From positions 200,024,034 through 200,088,033 of the forward strand of contig NC_134456.1 in the NCBI RefSeq assembly GCF_047948215.1: a stretch of 64,000 nucleotides of DNA, given 5' to 3'. A program made the position numbers and the translations under genes. The notes below the pieces were generated by a model. That model was not told the origin of the DNA, ran no database searches, and was given only the letters and a program-made list of their open reading frames with translations. Each line of letters begins with the position of its first letter. The first letter of the stretch is position 1. This document shows positions 61,155-64,000 of this stretch, piece after piece. Source of the DNA: Lycorma delicatula. Lineage: Eukaryota; Arthropoda; Insecta; Hemiptera; Fulgoridae.

Positions 61155-61647
61155 AAATATTATATTTTATTTATATAATAATTTTCACTTACCATCTTTA
61201 ATATTATGTTCGAGCACTTTCGGATTAGTAATCCATCCTCAGTAACATTGATGCGTTATAATTATAATCATTTACTTCACATATCATTGATTACACTAAC
61301 TTCAATTTTAAAAACAAAAATTATAAATATAACAATTGATGATCAAAAGGTAAAAAAAAAATGTAAACGTTATTCGTCATGTCAGTATAAAGGTCTCAAT
61401 TGTATGTAACGTTACATAACAATAACGTAAAATAACGTTTACATTATTTTAACTTTTGACGATCAAATGTTATATTTATAATTTTTGTTTTTAAAATTGA
61501 ACTTAGTGTAATCAATGATATGTGAAGTAAATAATTATAGTTATAACGCATCAATGTTACTGAGGATGGATTACTAATCAGAAAACACTCAAACATACTA
61601 TTAAAGATTGTTGGTAAGTGGAAACTATTATATAAATAAATATTAAA
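61155..61647. repeat. Long near-perfect inverted repeat (foldback, arms about 217 bp)
   Basis: The left arm (61,155-61,374) and the reverse complement of the right arm (61,431-61,647) match almost base for base over long blocks. Examples are TTAGTAATCCATCCTCAGTA, ACATTGATGCGTTATAA, TTTACTTCACATATCATTGA and CAATTTTAAAAACAAAAATT. The 56-base spacer holds a perfect 16-bp palindrome, TATGTAACGTTACATA (61,403-61,418). The ORF at 61,206-61,409 is incidental. Possible identities are a foldback transposon, a recent inverted duplication or a hairpin-RNA locus. No TSD was identified. Confidence 0.9.
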
Positions 61648-64000
61648 TCAATACCAACGAGCCATGATTAATAAAATTAAATATTATATGCTATCAAGTT
61701 ATTAAGATAAATATCCTGGAAATTAATTTTCAGATTTTCTATTGTCATTGGGCTCAGATGCTCTTTATAATACCTTATTACTATTATAATCAATTATAAC
61801 TACTTATATTTACAAATCCTAAAATTTGATTTAATATTATTAGAAGTACATTCAGAAAATCTTCACTTTTGAATTTTTAAATTGTCAAATAATTATTTTT
61901 AGAAGACTTAAAATATGTAATTGTTCTGTTCGAATCAATAACCGCCTAGGTTTAATACCTCGGTTAGGTGTACTAATTCTGTATCTTAATTTCGCTGGTA
62001 CATAATTCAAATAAATAGTAGTCATTGTTCAGCCATAATAAATACAATTTAACAAAATCTTTAAATTTTACATTATAAAATGTTACACTGAATACGCTAT
62101 GATTTGTTGAGTATATACATGATGGTAATATGAAGCGTAGATGAAGACTGAACAATACAATAAATTAGATAGATACATTGTTAGTATAAAATATCAGCTG
62201 GTAACTTAGGCCAGCTGAATATAAACAAGGTAATAATAAAAAGAAAGAGACAGTTTATATATTTATTTATCTTTACAAATGAATAAGAAGAAAAAAAGAC
62301 ATGAGTCGTAACAGTTCTTTTTGTTCTAAGGAACCCTTAGAAACAATCTATAAGCAAACGACTGAAAAAAATATTTTAAACTTTTTATTGATTTATAATG
62401 TTTATTTGTGCGTATGCATGCGTACAGTCTGTGTAATAATTAAATACGGTTAAAGGCTTTGGAATACAGAATTCGGAATTGAAGAAATATCTTTTCAAAA
62501 GTAGTTGTATTCTAAAACCTGTTATAACTAGATGAAGGTTAAGTTGTCATTAAGCTGTTTGGTTATCCAATAAATAATTCTAATAATATAAATTTGAAAC
62601 TGTTTTGAAATATTAATATAACTCTTTCTTTTCTGAAAGATGAAAAAGAATACATTAAAATAATAAGGTGTCAACTTAAACTGCGGTTGCTGATTCTCAA
62701 CGTAGGATTTATTTCTTCTTGAAATTAAATAATAGACATTCATCTTCAGAATGAAATTAATAAAACATATTCTTTTCATATCTTGTATGTCCTTATTTTA
62801 GAAATATTTTCCTCATCAATGATTCCGGGATATTAATGTCTGCGGCTAAATTGTTATACATTTTTTTTTAGGTATTTTTTTTTCTAAATTATCCCACGTA
62901 AATTTTTTGGTATGTAGTAACAATTAGGATAATAAATAATGTTTAATATGAATGAATATTCCAGTAAGTAACTTTTTAATGGTCTAGTGTACTTTAAGTT
63001 ATAGGTTATTATTAGTTATTTCTCTGTGTTACAATAATTTTACAATTACTAAAAATACCAAATTTCAGTCAGTATTTATATGACAATTAAAAGTGAAAAC
63101 TCCGTACAATTTTTATTTTTAAAAATTATAAAACTGCTACAGTTTTACCAGAATTCCTAACAAAGTTGTAAAAAGTATTGAATGAAATGTGATAAAATTC
63201 TTTGAAATGGAAGTTTTTTGAAATGGAAGTTTTTTAAAATGTATTTTCAAGTTGTTTTGATACCTTTACTGATGAAATGGTGTCAAATTTAATTAAAATT
63301 CTTTTTTAATTAATCATTTAATTTTCTATTGGTTTTTTTATTAATTATTAAATACTTTGATAAATACAAGTTTTATTAAATTAACTTAAGGGCACATAAT
63401 TTATAAATTGGAGAATTGAATAAAAATCTATAATAAAAATCTTTCTTTTAATTATTTAAATCTTGTTTTGCTTATATCAATCATTTTCCTTGTAAAGAAT
63501 TTTCTGCACAATTGTGACACCACCAATAATTTTTAATTTTTCTTAAAAAAATGAAATAAACTTGTTAAATTAAATTATAACTTTTTAAGTTAAATAAACT
63601 TTTTAAATTAAAAAAAAAAAATATTTTTTTTAATAAATATTAGCCATAATACATCTAAAAAATTAATCATATTTAACTTGGCTCATGATATTGATGTTCT
63701 TTATGTACGAAATTTTCTCCCTATTCAATACAAAATCTAGGAAATGGAATACTGCGTATTTATCATTATGATTTCTGTACTCCTGTTTCCAGAAAATTGA
63801 TTTCTATTAGGTAAATTTGACTAAGTGTATGGAAAACCCCTAATAAAACATTCTGATAGATTAAAATCCTAAACAATAAGCATTCCTATTATTTTTGCCA
63901 CCTTCAATTGAAATGACCAACGGCTACAATAATCATCTATATTTTAAAATTCGGAAGAAAACAAATTCTACGGTAGAAGCGTAGCGAAGCACCCTCCATA
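61648..64000. other. A+T-rich DNA to the window end, no supported gene
   Basis: Contains a tandem TGAAATGGAAGTTTTTT pair at about 63,204-63,237 and ends with GTAGCGAAGCACCCTCC, a motif resembling the island at 18.55 kb. The 83-codon minus ORF at 62,528-62,779 has no recognised motif. Confidence 0.55.

Noticed and set aside
1..64000. CRISPR array, operons, phage or bacterial genes
   Set aside because: No regularly spaced repeats, ribosome-binding sites or prokaryotic coding density. All content fits an insect-like nuclear genome.

Overview
The window is a strongly A+T-rich stretch of an animal nuclear genome. It looks like insect intergenic DNA or a very large intron. Hemiptera (a planthopper-like Auchenorrhyncha) is my best guess, from the style of the tRNA-derived SINEs and the jockey-like LINEs; this is inference and no single feature proves it. 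No host gene could be supported. Almost every open reading frame is a chance ORF in A+T-rich sequence. The recognisable protein similarity all comes from decayed transposable elements.

Layout: (1) 0.5-0.7 kb, a SINE-A copy with target-site duplications (TSDs). (2) 2.6-3.9 kb, a jockey-like LINE endonuclease/RT fragment carrying a nested 148-bp retroposon. (3) 4-20 kb, mostly featureless DNA with microsatellites, a diverged SINE-B at 15.5 kb and GC-richer islands at 13.8 and 18.6 kb. (4) 20.0-20.4 and 22.9-24.2 kb, two more LINE fragments, RT to C-terminus. (5) 27.2-27.9, 35.2-35.8 and 52.1-52.6 kb, three copies of a MITE-like repeat (MITE-M). (6) 32.1-34.5 kb, a LINE 5' half with ORF1 and the start of ORF2, split by a SINE-B. 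(7) 35.8 kb, a scrap of an R1-like LINE. (8) 39.0-40.6 kb, a MULE-type transposase pseudogene, also split by a SINE-B. (9) 41.9-42.3 kb, a possible solo LTR. (10) 44.1 kb, a Penelope-like endonuclease relic. (11) 44.75-46.07 kb, a mariner-type element with terminal inverted repeats (TIRs). (12) 46.9-48.3 and 58.2-58.9 kb, two inverted copies of Repeat-R, one holding a SINE-B. (13) 54.9 kb, a SINE-A with a perfect 15-bp TSD. (14) 55.15-56.76 kb, a Tc1/mariner-type element with long TIRs and an internal deletion. (15) 61.16-61.65 kb, a long near-perfect inverted repeat.

The nested insertions give a relative history. The LINEs, the MULE and Repeat-R were already present when SINE-B (and, in one LINE, a 148-bp retroposon) inserted into them. 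SINE-A and SINE-B have different tRNA-like heads but share a 3' tail, which suggests both depended on the same LINE machinery. The most unusual structure is the foldback at 61.2-61.6 kb. I found no convincing novel gene system.
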